Position numbers and translations under genes: made by a program
Source of the DNA: Paragonimus skrjabini miyazakii
Lineage: Eukaryota > Platyhelminthes > Trematoda > Plagiorchiida > Troglotrematidae
Direction of reading: 5' to 3'
Length of the DNA stretch: 64,000 nt
Assembly (NCBI GenBank): GCA_014338405.1
Contig: JTDE01001548.1
Span: 62,001 to 126,000 of the forward strand
Notes under the pieces: model-generated
Databases searched by the model: none
What the model was told of the DNA's origin: nothing
Seen by the model: the letters and a program-made list of their open reading frames with translations, nothing else
Shown here: positions 1-11,184 of the stretch, one piece after another
Numbering within the stretch: position 1 is the first letter of the stretch
Layout of the letters: every line of letters begins with the position of its first letter

Positions 1-1074
1 TAACCAAAGTTGTGAGGTTAGCACACATGAATAAAAAAAACATGATAACACTGGGCTCATGCCAACACTGCTCGATGATCACATCATAGACACTAGTGAT
101 CAGTAGTCAGTAATTCACGCCACAGCGGCCGATGAGCAATCGATATTAAACAATTTGTTTTAAAAATTTTGAGGGCTCTCCTTAAAGATACCACTTTGAG
201 TTTCAACAATTGGTGTTTGCATGGTACTGAAATAGGTGTTTTGAAAACAGACAACTACGCCAATTATTCTAAATAGTCAATGTGGGCTATGATATTGAAT
301 TCCCATCGTTTGATTTTTGAGTCACAAAAATTATCGACAGAAGGGCTGTCACGTTGATCGGTTGCAGATCCTGATATACACGTTCCTTCAAAATATGCAG
401 TGGTGAACGCTGGGTGATCACAGTTGTGCGTTATTAACAAACGTATGCCGATGGAACTTTCATAATTGGTCTTGTTCGTGATTAACATTAACAACAGTAG
501 GCTAGCGGTATGGCAACAAATTACTTATGAAACTGTTAGGAGACACATCTCCTAACGAACCAGCAAAGGCAAATCACATCATGTCAGTTGATCGATCCGG
601 CTTCGAGTTAATTGATATGTTCCCATTCACCCAGTTAATCAAGCTCACTCAATTAATCAGATTGCAGCTGTGCGATCGAACGCCTGTACATATGTGAACT
701 GTATTCACGAGTGCACTTTCTAATGCCCCTCTGTAACGTGCTTCGTACTCCTTTGGACATATGAATTTAGAGCCTGTGTGGTTTAATGAAATTCGCCTCG
801 TTTTTTCAATAAGCGCTTTTGCCACATCTATTCTTTTTCTTGGTTCTGGGTCAGCGATTGAGCGCGTTATAACACAAACAAAAACCTCTTAATCAGGTCG
901 AGTATGAAGTTTGTCTGAGAGGTGGACAAACTTCCGTACTTCAGCCGAGTTTCAGTCTCGATTACGGGCGCGTCATTATGCTTAAGCAGACGGAGAAAAA
1001 TCCATTCAAAGGAAGGTTTGGCCATTCTAAATTTGTTAGCCCACACTAAATCAAGGTTAGTCTGATATGCTTAC
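1..1074. other. Non-coding flank or intron, no feature seen
   Basis: No coding exon, RNA gene or clear repeat was recognised here. It lies 3' of the last visible exon of the minus-strand spectrin-like gene. That exon ends in a good splice donor rather than a stop codon, so this stretch is most simply the next intron. The gene would then continue beyond the left edge of the window. Confidence 0.5.
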
Positions 1075-1503
1075 CATTTCAATTCGGGTTTGCACCTGTT
1101 GACGTTTCTGTGCCTTAATACTACGTTCCTGATAGGTGGAGAATAGCGAGCGACATCGTGCTATTCCGTCTTCGATTTCCTTTTTCTTTGCAACGGCCGC
1201 GTTCACAGAAACCGAAGATTGAATGAAATCGGGTCGTGGAATCGGCGTCGCCAGCCCTAATTGACTACGCAGTGTAGACTGGACAACGATATCCTCTTGG
1301 CTCGAACGCAAATCACTCAACGTCTGTCGGAGACCTGGTAAGCGCAGTTCCAGATTGTTCAACCGTTCAAAGAAGGAATCTTCCAGACCTTCGGCTGGAT
1401 GTTCATATCTCTGTTTCATATCGGCTTCTAACTGATAAATCTGTGTTAACAACTGAAACGGAGATGAATGGGGTCGGGTCATTATCGTCTCAATTCTGAG
1501 AAA
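1075..1503 (-). CDS. Coding exon of a spectrin-repeat-like protein (fifth visible exon)
   Basis: An open, charged, helix-rich stretch of about 143 codons with heptad-like leucine spacing (for example FFERLNNLELRLPGLRQ), as in spectrin-type three-helix bundles. The 3' border is a strong donor, ATG|GTAAGC, at 1075. The 5' border is less certain. An acceptor after CCCTAAG gives 1503 and keeps phase 0 with the preceding exon; an alternative after TTTCTCAG gives 1495 but shifts the phase. No stop is reached, so the gene continues to the left. The family (for instance SESTD1, CCDC141 or Trio-like) is not decided. Helical repeats and splice structure are seen; a scaffolding role is inferred. Confidence 0.7.
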
Positions 1504-2048
1504 CTTAGGGATGCATTTGAGCACTTGAATGTTTCATCCTATTCGACGGTGAAATCGAAATACCAGTCATATGGCCGTGAGAAATCACAGTTAGTGTGAA
1601 GCAGAGTGAACTTGAACCGTCATACATCCTTACTGTATATGCCAACTTCCTCTCTTGGTCGATATGCCCTATTAAAAATAACAACCTTGTAAATATTACG
1701 GGACATAGTACAATTATGAAATCAATACTCAGGCACATGGCAAAATACACACCAGTTACTTATGTTGACTCAGTTTGAACTTAAAGTGAGTTATTCCATT
1801 TGATAACTACCCATATGGTCTAAAATCTATGAATATTTTTCATTAACTATACAGCTGAACTCTCTCATCTACTGACTTATGACCGTATGTCTGTTGGACT
1901 AAACATAGTATGTTTCAAGTAGAAAATATTTATGGGAAATGCAAAGGTACACATCAACTTAGTGAGGCGGAAAGGAACTGTCGTGATGACATAAAAATAA
2001 ACACGAAACGTGAACACCTACCACATTACATTCGCTATAGTAGATCAC

Positions 2049-2477
2049 CCCAGTATGCAACTGGCGTCGTTTGTTTTCCAGTCGATCCAAAAATTCCCAA
2101 ATGTATGCTTCTGTGGTTCGCATTCGATCAGCCAGTCGTGAATAAGCTCCGTGCGTTTCCCGCCACGTCTCTTCGCTGCTGGTACGCATATCTTCCTCTC
2201 CTGTGTCCAATTCCATCGGTCCGTATTGACCGTAACTACGTTGCAACTCACGCTCCAGTTCTTGCTGGCTAGTTTCTAGCGTTTCGAAAACGGTACGTGG
2301 TTGACTGCCTCTCCACTTCTCAGAACTCGATGCCTGTTGCAGATGTCGCATCAGTCGGGTGTGTTGACTTTGAATTTCTCGCACTTCATCGCCTAATGCC
2401 ATCAGACGATCCAACTGAGATTGACACTCGGACAAACTGGTGCCAATTTGTGCGTCAAATAGACGTGGTTCGCCAAC
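2049..2477 (-). CDS. Coding exon of a spectrin-repeat-like protein (fourth visible exon)
   Basis: About 143 codons open in phase 0. The acceptor is clear (CCCAACCTCAG|GTTGGC). The donor, ACTGGG|GTGATC, is weaker and the exact 3' end could differ. The protein begins VGEPRLFDAQIGTSLSEC and has helical segments rich in Glu, Gln, Arg and Leu (SQLDRLMALGDEVREIQSQ), with a conserved-type Trp in AYIWEFLDRLENKRRQ near the end. It follows naturally from the preceding exon, which ends VDWFLK; a Trp followed by a new helix is typical of spectrin repeat starts. The protein is probably cytoplasmic; no signal peptide or membrane segment is seen in this exon. Confidence 0.75.
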
Positions 2478-4434
2478 CTGAGGTTGGGTGAGATAACACG
2501 TGTAACATGGGGGGTTAAGGATGATTTTTCGATCGAGACACAATAATTTCATGTGCAACGATCCTTTAGATCAAAATAACATGGTTAACCAGACGTTCAG
2601 CTTCAGTTTTTCACTTTTATCAGTCTGAATGCCCCTGTTCTTTGTTTGTGATTATGGTCCCTTCGGGACCGGTCGATGTTTCCGTGCGTCTATTTCTGTG
2701 TCTTTTCTTTCACTCTGCACTTGGTTTGACTACCAACATTTCCCTTCAATGTTCGTGACTAGCTTAAGATGGATAGACTCAGACAATAGAAATAACAAAT
2801 GCCCTGAGACTGAAGAAATCTGCCTGCCAATGTAAAATCGTGTGCTACCTTCTTTAGTCGCTACACCCTCTCTCATGGATTAAAATTAAAAATCCACCAC
2901 GGCCCATTCCGGGGCTAATAGACTTTGCAAGCTGTTGATGCCAATGGCCGTAAGTGAAACGGTGGATAGTTCTTTTTACTCTGTTGGGTTACGCCAACAC
3001 TAGACAGGCCGGAGACGTGAGTCCACCTCCTGTGAACAAATGTTAGAACAACAGACCAGAAGCTTACGTACTAGACCTCGAAATTACGATCACTAGAGTT
3101 GCATGAGTGTTATTAACTTTAGCAAGCAAGTTGCAACATTTGCTGAAACTAACTCATACATCTTCCAGCAAACCCATTGGTCGTGACCATTGTTTTGACG
3201 CAATCATGGACCGTGAGATCGAATTCCCGGCGTGCATGGTGTTAACAGGACTCAGCACAATCAAAACAGCTGTCTGGCGTTTCGCCGATGACCTCCTGAG
3301 AACAACCGCTTGTAAGAGTCGAATATGTATTTGTTGTACGAGTTTTCCTAACATCAAGAACTTGTCTAGACGCTGATACAAGAAGCTGCACACACTTGCA
3401 TCTATAATTGCAGTCGGTCTGTGAATTGGACCAAAACTGAGCAAGATACCGAGGTGATGTAAGTCCTATGGTGACTTTCAGAGCATCCGCAGTGTATATT
3501 GATCACGTCAGAACGCCCTTAATCAAAAAATGAAGGAATATTAACGCCTGCGAACACATCAATTGTAAGAGTGCCCAAAAAACAATTGCGATCGACACGT
3601 TTAGCAATGTGGTTATTCCTAGTCGCAGCCGCGTGCGTACTGTAGCCAAACCAACCACTTGGAAACTTTTACCTTCGATAAAGAACGAACCGTTAGGTTT
3701 TCCGTCGGTCACAGCATCTGCCAGGTTCCTTGCAGTTGTAGGAACATTTGCATCGACCAAATATAACGATTGCTTTCTGCCAGGGCCAAAGAGTAGCCAT
3801 TAAAGTGGCTGAGTGATGCATTAGCGCAACAGCCAGTGAGCAACAATCAGCAGCAGCGTCTCCCATCATAAGACGATTGTCAGATGTAGGTCACATAGTC
3901 ATTACTGTATACTCGTTTATTGTCCTAATGAATGCTCAAAAGTGACAGATTTCAAATTAGTATACTCTTTTAATGGATGCTTATCGATAACTTGATTGAT
4001 GTGCTCAGAGACAATTACCTGACAACTCTTGCTTTCCATGATCTAAGTTTTACCACGCACTATCAGAATCGATTTGTACCTTTATTATTTAACTTAAGAA
4101 CCGTTGTCTTTGGTTTCAAGTTATTTACCTGTTAACAACTGGAAAGGCTGTTCAAAATCAATCAGTGTTGTAAGTTGTGTGTTATGGCAATCCCCTTCAA
4201 ATGGCTGGGACGGATTCAGTGATTTGAGGTTTGTATTAGTTTAATTTCAGTCGTTCTGTCTTTATGGATAGCCTGGAATGATTGATTTTTAACAAACGAT
4301 CCTTGATTCACGAATAGACATTTGACATATAGTCTGGGTGCTGCACCATTAATATGAGGGTTTCAGTACGCCACCTTCTATGCAATGATTTCTCAACCGC
4401 AGTCAAGGGCATGTAATTCTACACCACCACTAAC
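2478..4434 (-). other. Intron of the spectrin-like gene
   Basis: The flanking exons join in phase 0 with a sensible protein sequence across the junction, so this 1.96 kb is read as one intron. Its borders on the minus strand are GTTAGT at the 5' end and CAACCTCAG at the 3' end. A short minus-strand open frame near 3,620-3,790 looks slightly coding but is not needed for the gene model. No repeat family described elsewhere in the window was recognised here. Confidence 0.55.
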
Positions 4435-4749
4435 CTTTAAGAACCAATCAACTATACGCTCCAATTCCGTCTCCATAGATACAATAGCTAAGCGGAGCTG
4501 AAGCAGTCGGTCTCTCCGATTCCAAGCAACTTCTGCGTGGCGGCGGGCAGCTCCACCTTTGGCCGTCATCGCAGCAACACGTTCACGGGCTTCGACACTC
4601 GCTTGATTTGCTCCAGAACTGGCAGAATACGACGCTGACGGTCCGGTTTGATTTGACAAACTGCCAAGCAAGTCTAACAGACTGTTCGCTGCATTCAGCA
4701 TTCGATGCGTGGGTTCTAAAAGAGCTGTCCGTTTTAGAGTTTCATGTTC
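4435..4749 (-). CDS. Coding exon of a spectrin-repeat-like protein (third visible exon)
   Basis: Exactly 105 codons, phase 0 at both ends. The acceptor is excellent, with a long pyrimidine tract before AATCGAACAG|GAACATG, and the donor is AAG|GTTAGT. The protein starts EHETLKRTALLEPTHRMLNA, passes a Ser/Gly/Ala-rich linker around residues 38-50, then a basic helical segment, and ends ELERIVDWFLK. The linker inside a helix bundle resembles the variable loops between helices of spectrin repeats. The 221-bp intron separating it from the previous exon is short. Codon use and splice sites make this one of the firmest exons in the window. Confidence 0.8.
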
Positions 4750-4970
4750 CTGTTCGATTAAAAAAAGGAAACCGCTGTGTGTTAGTGTTTAAGTTTGATA
4801 CCATTTTTGATAAAATACTTGTGGTATCTCGCTTGGAAAATCTAGCTTTTCTTACAGACCCAAAGTTGAGACGAAAATATACAGAAAAGAACACCGATCA
4901 AGATTCTGGAGAGTCAAATGTGTGTTAGAACTTCAGCTAACCATAATTTTACTGTACACAGTGACCTCAC

Positions 4971-5339
4971 CTCGATCAGCTGTTTGACTGACTCCACATC
5001 GTAACCCCAGCCACCCTTCTGGCACAGGTGTTCTACCTTTTCCGCTTGACTGACAACATCTTCAGCCGCAGCGAAGCATTCGACAGCCAATTCGAGCAGA
5101 TGCCCTCGTTGTTTCAACACGCCAAGTAGANNNNNNNNNNNNNNNNNNNNNNNNNNNNNNNNNNNNNNNNNNNNNNNNNNNNNNNNNNNNNNNNNNNNNN
5201 NNNNNNNNNNNNNNNNNNNNNNNNNNNNNNTCAGAGATTCGGCCATTGCAGCGTACACCTGAGTCTGGCTCTCTGAAGTCTGCTGTGTGACAAGGTCATC
5301 AGCGCGAGATAGCAATTGGGAGATTTGCTCTTGTTTGTC
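4971..5339 (-). CDS. Coding exon of a spectrin-repeat-like protein, interrupted by an assembly gap (second visible exon)
   Basis: The acceptor TTCTATTTCACAG|GACAAAC and the donor GAG|GTGAGG bound the exon; both are strong. The known coding parts are 109 nt before and 160 nt after a run of 100 N. The first part reads DKQEQISQLLSRADDLVTQQ; the second has LLELAVECFAAAEDVVSQAE and GGWGYDVESVKQLIE. These helical, heptad-rich segments are spectrin-repeat-like. The missing piece must be 3n+1 nt to keep the frame, which 100 happens to satisfy, but the real length is unknown. It continues directly from the 41-codon exon at 8826-8948 and into the exon starting at 4749, all in phase 0. Confidence 0.75.
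5131..5230. other. Assembly gap of 100 N inside a coding exon
   Basis: One hundred N is the usual placeholder for a gap of unknown size. It lies inside a coding exon of the spectrin-like gene. The flanks show no shared sequence, so unlike the gap at 45003 there is no sign that the two contig ends overlap. Confidence 0.95.
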
Positions 5340-5645
5340 CTGTGAAATAGAACGTAGTTGGGAGTACTATTCGTGATATCTTAATGACATGGCGCATTCG
5401 GTTTATCATCTTGACTTAAAAACTCTACGAGACTGTGTATCACATGAATTTGGTGTCGACCCTTGAAGATGAATGTGTGTTATGCTGGTCATAATGTGAC
5501 ATGGTAAGCCCGAGATACGAGTGCAAACACAATCACACACCTTGTGAAACAATGAACTACCAAACACACATCTTCCCTCTTCCGTTATGCTCATGTTCCA
5601 AATCGTTCATACTTCCATCGATCCGTTTATTTATTACTGTTTCCA

Positions 5646-5700
5646 TATAGATTGAACATCACCCACAATTGATCGCAGCTGTCGCATTCCTTGTTATCGA
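5646..5700 (-). mobile_element. Fragment of the main tRNA-derived SINE family
   Basis: It contains the block TTGAACATCACCCACAATTG followed by TCGCAGCTGTCGCATTCC, shared almost word for word with the copies at 32046, 33572 and 37755. Only this end of the element, distal to the tRNA-like promoter, is present. It sits in the intron of the spectrin-like gene. Confidence 0.75.
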
Positions 5701-5901
5701 GAACATCATTTGAATTGCTAGCCGAAAACGAAAGCGCTACGATATTTACGCAATTAACAACAGAACTGACTTCTCCCGTAAGGGCTTCACTTCCTGATCT
5801 AACCATCCAACTAGATAGCCTCCTTTGTCTATATCGTATCAGCACTCATTGGCACCTGAAGCGACTAATTTTCATAAGTGTTTCGTTCATATATTTTTTT
5901 G

Positions 5902-6015
5902 TAATGCTTTTGTAATGCTTCTTGATGCTCACCCTCAATCAGACAGTCCACGACCACTTTTGTTCTTATTTGGACTCATCAGGCAGATACGGTCTGAATG
6001 GGAAATCAAACAAGT
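5902..6015 (-). ncRNA. Decayed hammerhead-ribozyme repeat, copy A
   Basis: Read on the minus strand, CTGATGA (5976-5982) is followed by stem II GTCC, a 6-nt loop and GAAC, then AAAA in place of the conserved GAAA, and a GTC cleavage triplet ending at 5952. The layout is that of a type I hammerhead, but a required G of the core is changed and stem II has one mismatch, so cleavage is unlikely. About 115 bases are shared with copy B in opposite orientation about 100 bases away. Hammerheads in schistosome satellite (S-alpha) and in Penelope-like elements are established knowledge; the assignment here is from the visible core and shared flanks. Confidence 0.65.
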
Positions 6016-6116
6016 TACCTTTCATGTTACGAAACAATGCTCTTATCAGCTCGGCCACCAGTTCTATGAGCATCACTTGTGACAGGGGAGTTTGTATGTA
6101 GTCGAATTATAGCTTA

Positions 6117-6230
6117 TTTTCACCTTGTTCGATACTCCATTCAGACCATCTCTGCCTGATGAGTCCAAACAAAGATGAAACCGGTTGTGGACTGTCGGAT
6201 TGAGGATAAGCATCAGGAAGCATTACAAAT
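6117..6230 (+). ncRNA. Hammerhead-ribozyme repeat, copy B, core motifs intact
   Basis: CTGATGA (6156-6162), GTCC, loop AAACAA, AGAT, then GAAA (6177-6180) and CCGGTT with a GTT cleavage triplet. The conserved single-stranded core (CUGAUGA, GAAA, NUH) is complete. Stem II keeps three of four pairs, one a G-U wobble. Stem I can form five pairs, two of them wobbles, between the bases just before CTGATGA and those just after the cleavage site. Stem III is a minimal ACCGGU palindrome, which in related elements favours a two-strand (dimeric) fold. The downstream tail ending in GCATTACAAA is shared with copies A and C. Confidence 0.7.
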
Positions 6231-6233
6231 ACC

Positions 6234-8825
6234 GTTTCGAACCCTTGTGGCTGTAAACGGTGCAAACTGGCAATCTGAAATAGTCTTTGTCCAACTCTAC
6301 TAACGGGGCCCACCGTTGTTAATTTGGAGTGTTTTGATTTGTAACGACTGACAAGAATCAGCAAATTGAACACGATGATGTGCATTCAAAACCAGTGGCA
6401 CCTTTGATAAGTCAGCCTCACTACATCCAGTGCACAATCGTGGTCGTCATCATAACGTTCGCTCACGATACAGGCAGTGCAGCTAGCTTCATCGACTGAC
6501 CACCTCAATTGCACATGGGGGTGGGTATGGACCAAGAATAGTGCAACTGCGCGACGGCCAGTTTTCAAGACTGTCTGCGACCACTTCATACCATTAGGGG
6601 GTACGTGTGGGCTGCTGCTGTGGTGTTGTGACTACATCCAACCGCCTTATTTAACATAGGTTGCATACTCACGCCTGAACAGCTACAACTGTCCAATTAA
6701 CTAGCTCTAGTCTATCCAGTTGTAATGAGTCCTCATTCAACCAAGTAGAACTATGCTGTCTAGAGATCATCCGTTATGACTTCATTAGCGGTAAATCAAT
6801 TCGAAACTTGTCCGCCACAGAGGCGACAATAGCTAAATTCTAAAACCACACGCGAAAAGCCTTTTTATTCCGTAGATCTCTAACAACTGATTGCTTGTGT
6901 GATCAGGAACAACTGCGTGATCAACTGTATCGGTTGGGGGGTTAGGTTTAGAGTAAAGAGGTACAGCTCTCCGGATGATCACACCAAAACCCATAAATCG
7001 AGTTTTGGTTAGCTTTTATTGGATCTTACTGAGTAGAGTTAGTTAGTCAGCGATTCGAGCCAACAACTTTCGTATTACTCATGCCCATGTAGCCATTTTG
7101 TTTGTTATAAGGTGAACATCAATCGTGGTTGGTAGTCGCTTCCATATTCGAACAAATTTTCCGGATTCCCCATCGGACTCCGGCTTTGTTCTACTTGGAG
7201 TTTATCAATGGTGCACGTGTTCCATCAGAGTTTTAGTCGACCTCGTTCTGTTTTGCTTGCGAGGCTTGTGTTGACTAAACCTCCATAAACCCCCAAAAAG
7301 GCGGAATCGAATCCTCACATTTGCACTTTAACTCACAACTGCTCGTGAGCAGTATTCAAATAGTATGACCCTTATGAGGAAAAAACAATCATGCTGTGAA
7401 TTCTGATCCGCGGGAACTATCCAATGACGTGAGCCGTTAGTCTTATGCCTACTGCATAGGACTTTTGACTACTCATAAGTAGCCGGGATTTTACTTGCTA
7501 ACGGTTGAATGCCACAAACACTTGATCACAGTTTTAGCATTCTTTCCTACTTAGCGTCCGGAGCTGTTTTGGGATCTTGCACATTGCTCACAGGTTATTG
7601 TGACCGATAATTTAGATGTGGTATATTTGTCAAATTTGGGATGAGGACATAAGTGTAACCGTGTGTGATGAGCTCGATGACACCGGAACACAGGATATAA
7701 CAATTTTTGAAAGCGAAGCAGTCTCTGATTTTCTGTCCGGCGTCAACGTGTGCATTATTAGCCTCAAGTTCTATTCACTGAGTTAATAGAATGAGCAGGA
7801 AAACCTGTGATGGAACGATTAGATGACATAGCGTTTGACTTGCATATGGTGAATACATACTGACATACCAAACTGGAGTACGTTCATTCGGTCAACCGAT
7901 ATGCTTACAATTTACGTCAATCTTCAAAATCAACCCATCGCGATTTATGGATCCAGTAACCCGTGGTTGCGTATGAGTTAGGTTCCGTTTCTTACCAGAT
8001 CACTATTAAACAATTTCAGCATGAAGGATCCAAACGGGGTTCAAAAAGCGTTCAACCTAATAATGAACTCTCAGAATTTAGGTGACAGTTTGTATTGTTT
8101 TCCCTGTTTATCACGCGTACCGTTCAGTACCCCGTTAGAAACGAAAGAATCCAAAAGCTGTAAGTTTCAGTATCAACGGCATACATTGAATACAATCCAT
8201 TCGCACTGTATCCAGAGTTATTGACTTAAGTCCGACTCACTTAAGCATACTTGAATGTATGTGTTCAGCTAAACACATTCTACCGTCTGTATTTCGACCG
8301 CTAGTTTAATAGTGTCATATCTGGTTCATAAGCCTTTACTGCTCTTCAGCAGCAAATTGAAGAGGACATCTATGTCATTCATCTAGTTTCGTTATTTCGC
8401 TTACTGTCTAAATTCGGAAACTATTTTATGGTAACTGAATAGATATTCTACTAAACAACGTTCATTCAGGAATAGTGGTGAGCACGATTCCTGGTCATTG
8501 CGATAATATTAGCATAAACTCATGAAGACATGATCAAATAGGCATCATCACTATGCTCTTTACTATCAGTAAATTCCTTGAAATCATCTACCGACATTAA
8601 TGATGCCATCCAACTTAAACCTCCTAGATTCTTATTACCCATCTCATAGATCTTGGCAAACTAAACTGCTAAGTACATTTGTCCCTGTTTGAAAAGTGCT
8701 ACAAATGGGAATTATTGTGAAAAATGTCTATACTTCCATGATTCGGGATGAAACTCGTCGATTATTAGAATATGGTGAGAAAGAACATCATACAAACAAT
8801 TTGGTTATCTCACTACGTGACTTAC
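6234..8825 (-). other. Intron of the spectrin-like gene, rest of a large 3.5-kb intron
   Basis: No exon is needed here because the exons at 8826-8948 and 4971-5339 join in phase 0 with continuous protein sense. A minus-strand open frame at 6386-6589 has some coding character but lacks good splice sites. A sequence GGATTCGATTCC near 7,310 on the minus strand resembles a B box, without a clear A box. Nothing else was recognised. Confidence 0.5.
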
Positions 8826-8948
8826 AGATAATTTTTCACCAAGATGGTTGTGAACTTCAAGCAATGCACGAGCTTCCTCGGCATTCATCCCGATGTCATA
8901 TAGATCTGGCTCCATTCGTTGAATTCGAACTCGAATCCAATTACCACA
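8826..8948 (-). CDS. Short coding exon of the spectrin-repeat-like protein (first visible exon)
   Basis: This 41-codon exon is hidden on the strand opposite a longer chance frame. Its acceptor has a fine pyrimidine tract (TTTTTTTCTTCATTTTCTCC then AAACAG|TGT). Its donor is TCT|GTAAGT, a perfect match to the consensus. The protein reads CGNWIRVRIQRMEPDLYD then IGMNAEEARALLEVHNHLG. A Trp early in the first helix and an acidic xEARxLLExHxxL pattern are typical spectrin-repeat signatures. Phase is 0 at both ends and the next exon continues the helix (EKLS then DKQEQISQLL). Exons further upstream were not recognised with confidence. Confidence 0.75.
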
Positions 8949-10885
8949 CTGTTTGGAGAAAATGAAGAAAAAAATGTGATCATTATTCCGAAATTTTAAA
9001 TAGCCTACACTCTCAGGAATTGATCATTGTTTGCGTGGATGCTCAAATCCATGTTGCATTAAGCTGGAAAGAAAAAGCATTACTCAATTTATATTGTGTC
9101 GCAGTTTTGTTAAAAATTTCACCGGATTGTTTTAGTGATAAACAATTTCTAAAGACACCGTCTTCCTTCTATTAATCTGTTTACTCTGTATAAGCCTGGC
9201 TTCAGCATGTTGCTATGACTACCATTACCTTTACACTTGAATCGATATCTAGCATGAGCTAACTAGACAGTTATGTCAGCACCGCATTTGTAACTTCCTT
9301 CAGCCGATAGTTCAGTTATCTGAAGACGATATGAATAATTTTTTCAATGTTCTGATTATCCACCCAATCACTCTTTGAGTGACCAAACATTGTGTACGGA
9401 CTTCTTTAGACGCAGGCGAAATTTCTCCTAATCCATTCTGTTTCTTGTTGACCTGTTATTCAGACTCCAGTTGATTAGAAGAAATTATGCTTGCCGCAAA
9501 AGCCTTGCGACAATTCTTAGTTTAAATAATCATTCAAAAATTGATCGTTATTATAGATCGTTCAAGACGATTTCCTCAATACTCTATCAAACTAGTAAAA
9601 CAAATTTATTTTCTACAGGGATTACATCCATCTATCCGATAAAGTAACGCGACAAACGTGTTGAAAATATATATAGTTACTTACCTAATACACAATCTGT
9701 AAACCTTCAAAAGTCCCCAAAATATTTTATAATCGTTATAGGATCGAACACTTCCAGTTTTGAATTTGCTGTCCTTGGAGCTTTTGAATTCTTTCGATCA
9801 CTGTTTAACTACAAGTTAGACAATTCACCTGAACGATTTTCACAATTGTTGAAAGTTTTTCCAAATCCAACATTATAAATAACGTAAATGGAAGACTTCT
9901 AATTCTGAAATTTTACATCTGAATTACAACCTTCACGGTAAATCAATAAGAGATTACACAGTTTAATGGTCATTTATTTGCTTTTGTGGTTGAAATTGAC
10001 AAATTGCTGATGAGCACACATAAAAACGGTCTTCTTGCAGTCAGTCTGTTTGCTTGCCATCTGGCAGATCCCGAACTCTACGCAGGTATGAGTAACATAG
10101 CGGTTTATCATAAAGCCTTTTGGCAGATTCGTTATTCGTGTTCTACTTGAAACTAACATGTTTACGCTGTGATTATGCCGCCGGGTTCTTGTCTGTCTCG
10201 CTTTTCTGGCTCCCTCTGCGGTCCCTATCGACCACGATCAATAAATTCAGAAGTTTGCATTTTATCATGCTATCCTCAAGGACTAATTTTCGTCGTGCAT
10301 TTACTACTTAAATACGTTTACGTTTGCAGGAACAGAGCTAAAGGGTATAAGGTTGACTTTTGGACCAAACACCATTGTACTGTAGAAGATTTACGGGTTG
10401 ATTACACTGAAGTGTAGCAAAAGAGTCTAGTGCTGTTCTGCTTCGCCCATTACAATCGGACGCGAACAGACTAACAGCGTAGGGTCGACATATTTAGGCG
10501 GTCTAACTGACCCACACCTAACGTGTGACCTTGTGAGAACGCGTCGCGCGAATGCGGGGTGTAAGCGCACGTTGGCATTGTTGTGCAAACTGATGGCCGG
10601 GATGACAGGCTGGCATGGATGAGTCCGCTGCGCAAAACTTGGGTCACACAAATGCCGATATGGTACCACGTGAACGATTACCAAAGTCTTTGCTAGACCT
10701 CGAGGTGACGGAGCAGCTGATTCAACTTTGAAATTGCTTAAGTGGCAGGATTCTGATCGGTATTTGCTCGAGCACACGGTTGGTGAGGGACGAGCCCGTC
10801 CAATTTGGTGTACGGAATGCATATAACAATAGGTTTCGTCAGGTGCTTAAGTTATTCAAAACATGTGTGACGGTAATGCGTTTAC
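8949..10885. other. AT-rich sequence then a GC-richer block, no gene recognised
   Basis: From 8949 to about 10,160 the sequence is AT-rich with frequent stops in all frames. From about 10,430 to 10,830 it is visibly richer in GC and carries a 131-codon minus-strand frame (10427-10822). That frame has no motif I recognise and no supporting splice or promoter signal, so I do not call it a gene. Confidence 0.4.
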
Positions 10886-11134
10886 CTGGATTCGGGGGGT
10901 GGAGGACTCGATTGAAGGTTTCCACCACAGCAAACAGTCTTTCAAATCTGTAGGAAATCAGGGTTATGATTGCCCACGGTTTCGGAAAACGGAGGCCACA
11001 AGAGAGACGCTCTGCGAATGGCTGATGAAGTAAATCTATGGAAACATTGATCAGGTCACTCAAGAAAGTCACTGAACGACCCTTCTTTACCTCAGCTTCA
11101 ATGGTCACTAAAGGAACAGCTGAGATCTCTTTGC
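10886..11134 (-). CDS. Candidate coding exon, function unknown
   Basis: A minus-strand frame bounded by an acceptor (GGTTTCACCCAG|GC) and a donor (CCAG|GTAAAC), 249 nt, phase 1 to phase 1. It reads KEISAVPLVTIEAEVKKGRS and later RFERLFAVVETFNRVLHP, with a smooth, non-repetitive composition that looks translated. A second good donor (GCTGAG|GTAAAG) sits inside it, so the true exon may be only the first 42 nt. It lies upstream of the spectrin-like exons on the same strand, but its phase does not match the exon at 8948, so it is not simply the preceding exon. No family was recognised. Confidence 0.25.
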
Positions 11135-11184
11135 CTGGGTGAAACCAGTATTTTCTATTGCGTCTTCCTATCACTGTGCTTGCC

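Noticed and set aside
3620..3790. Coding-looking minus-strand stretch (reads DANVPTTARNLADAVTDGK)
   Set aside because: It lies inside an intron whose flanking exons already join in phase 0, and its best donor and acceptor do not give a matching phase. It may be a relic or an alternative exon, but support is too thin to list.
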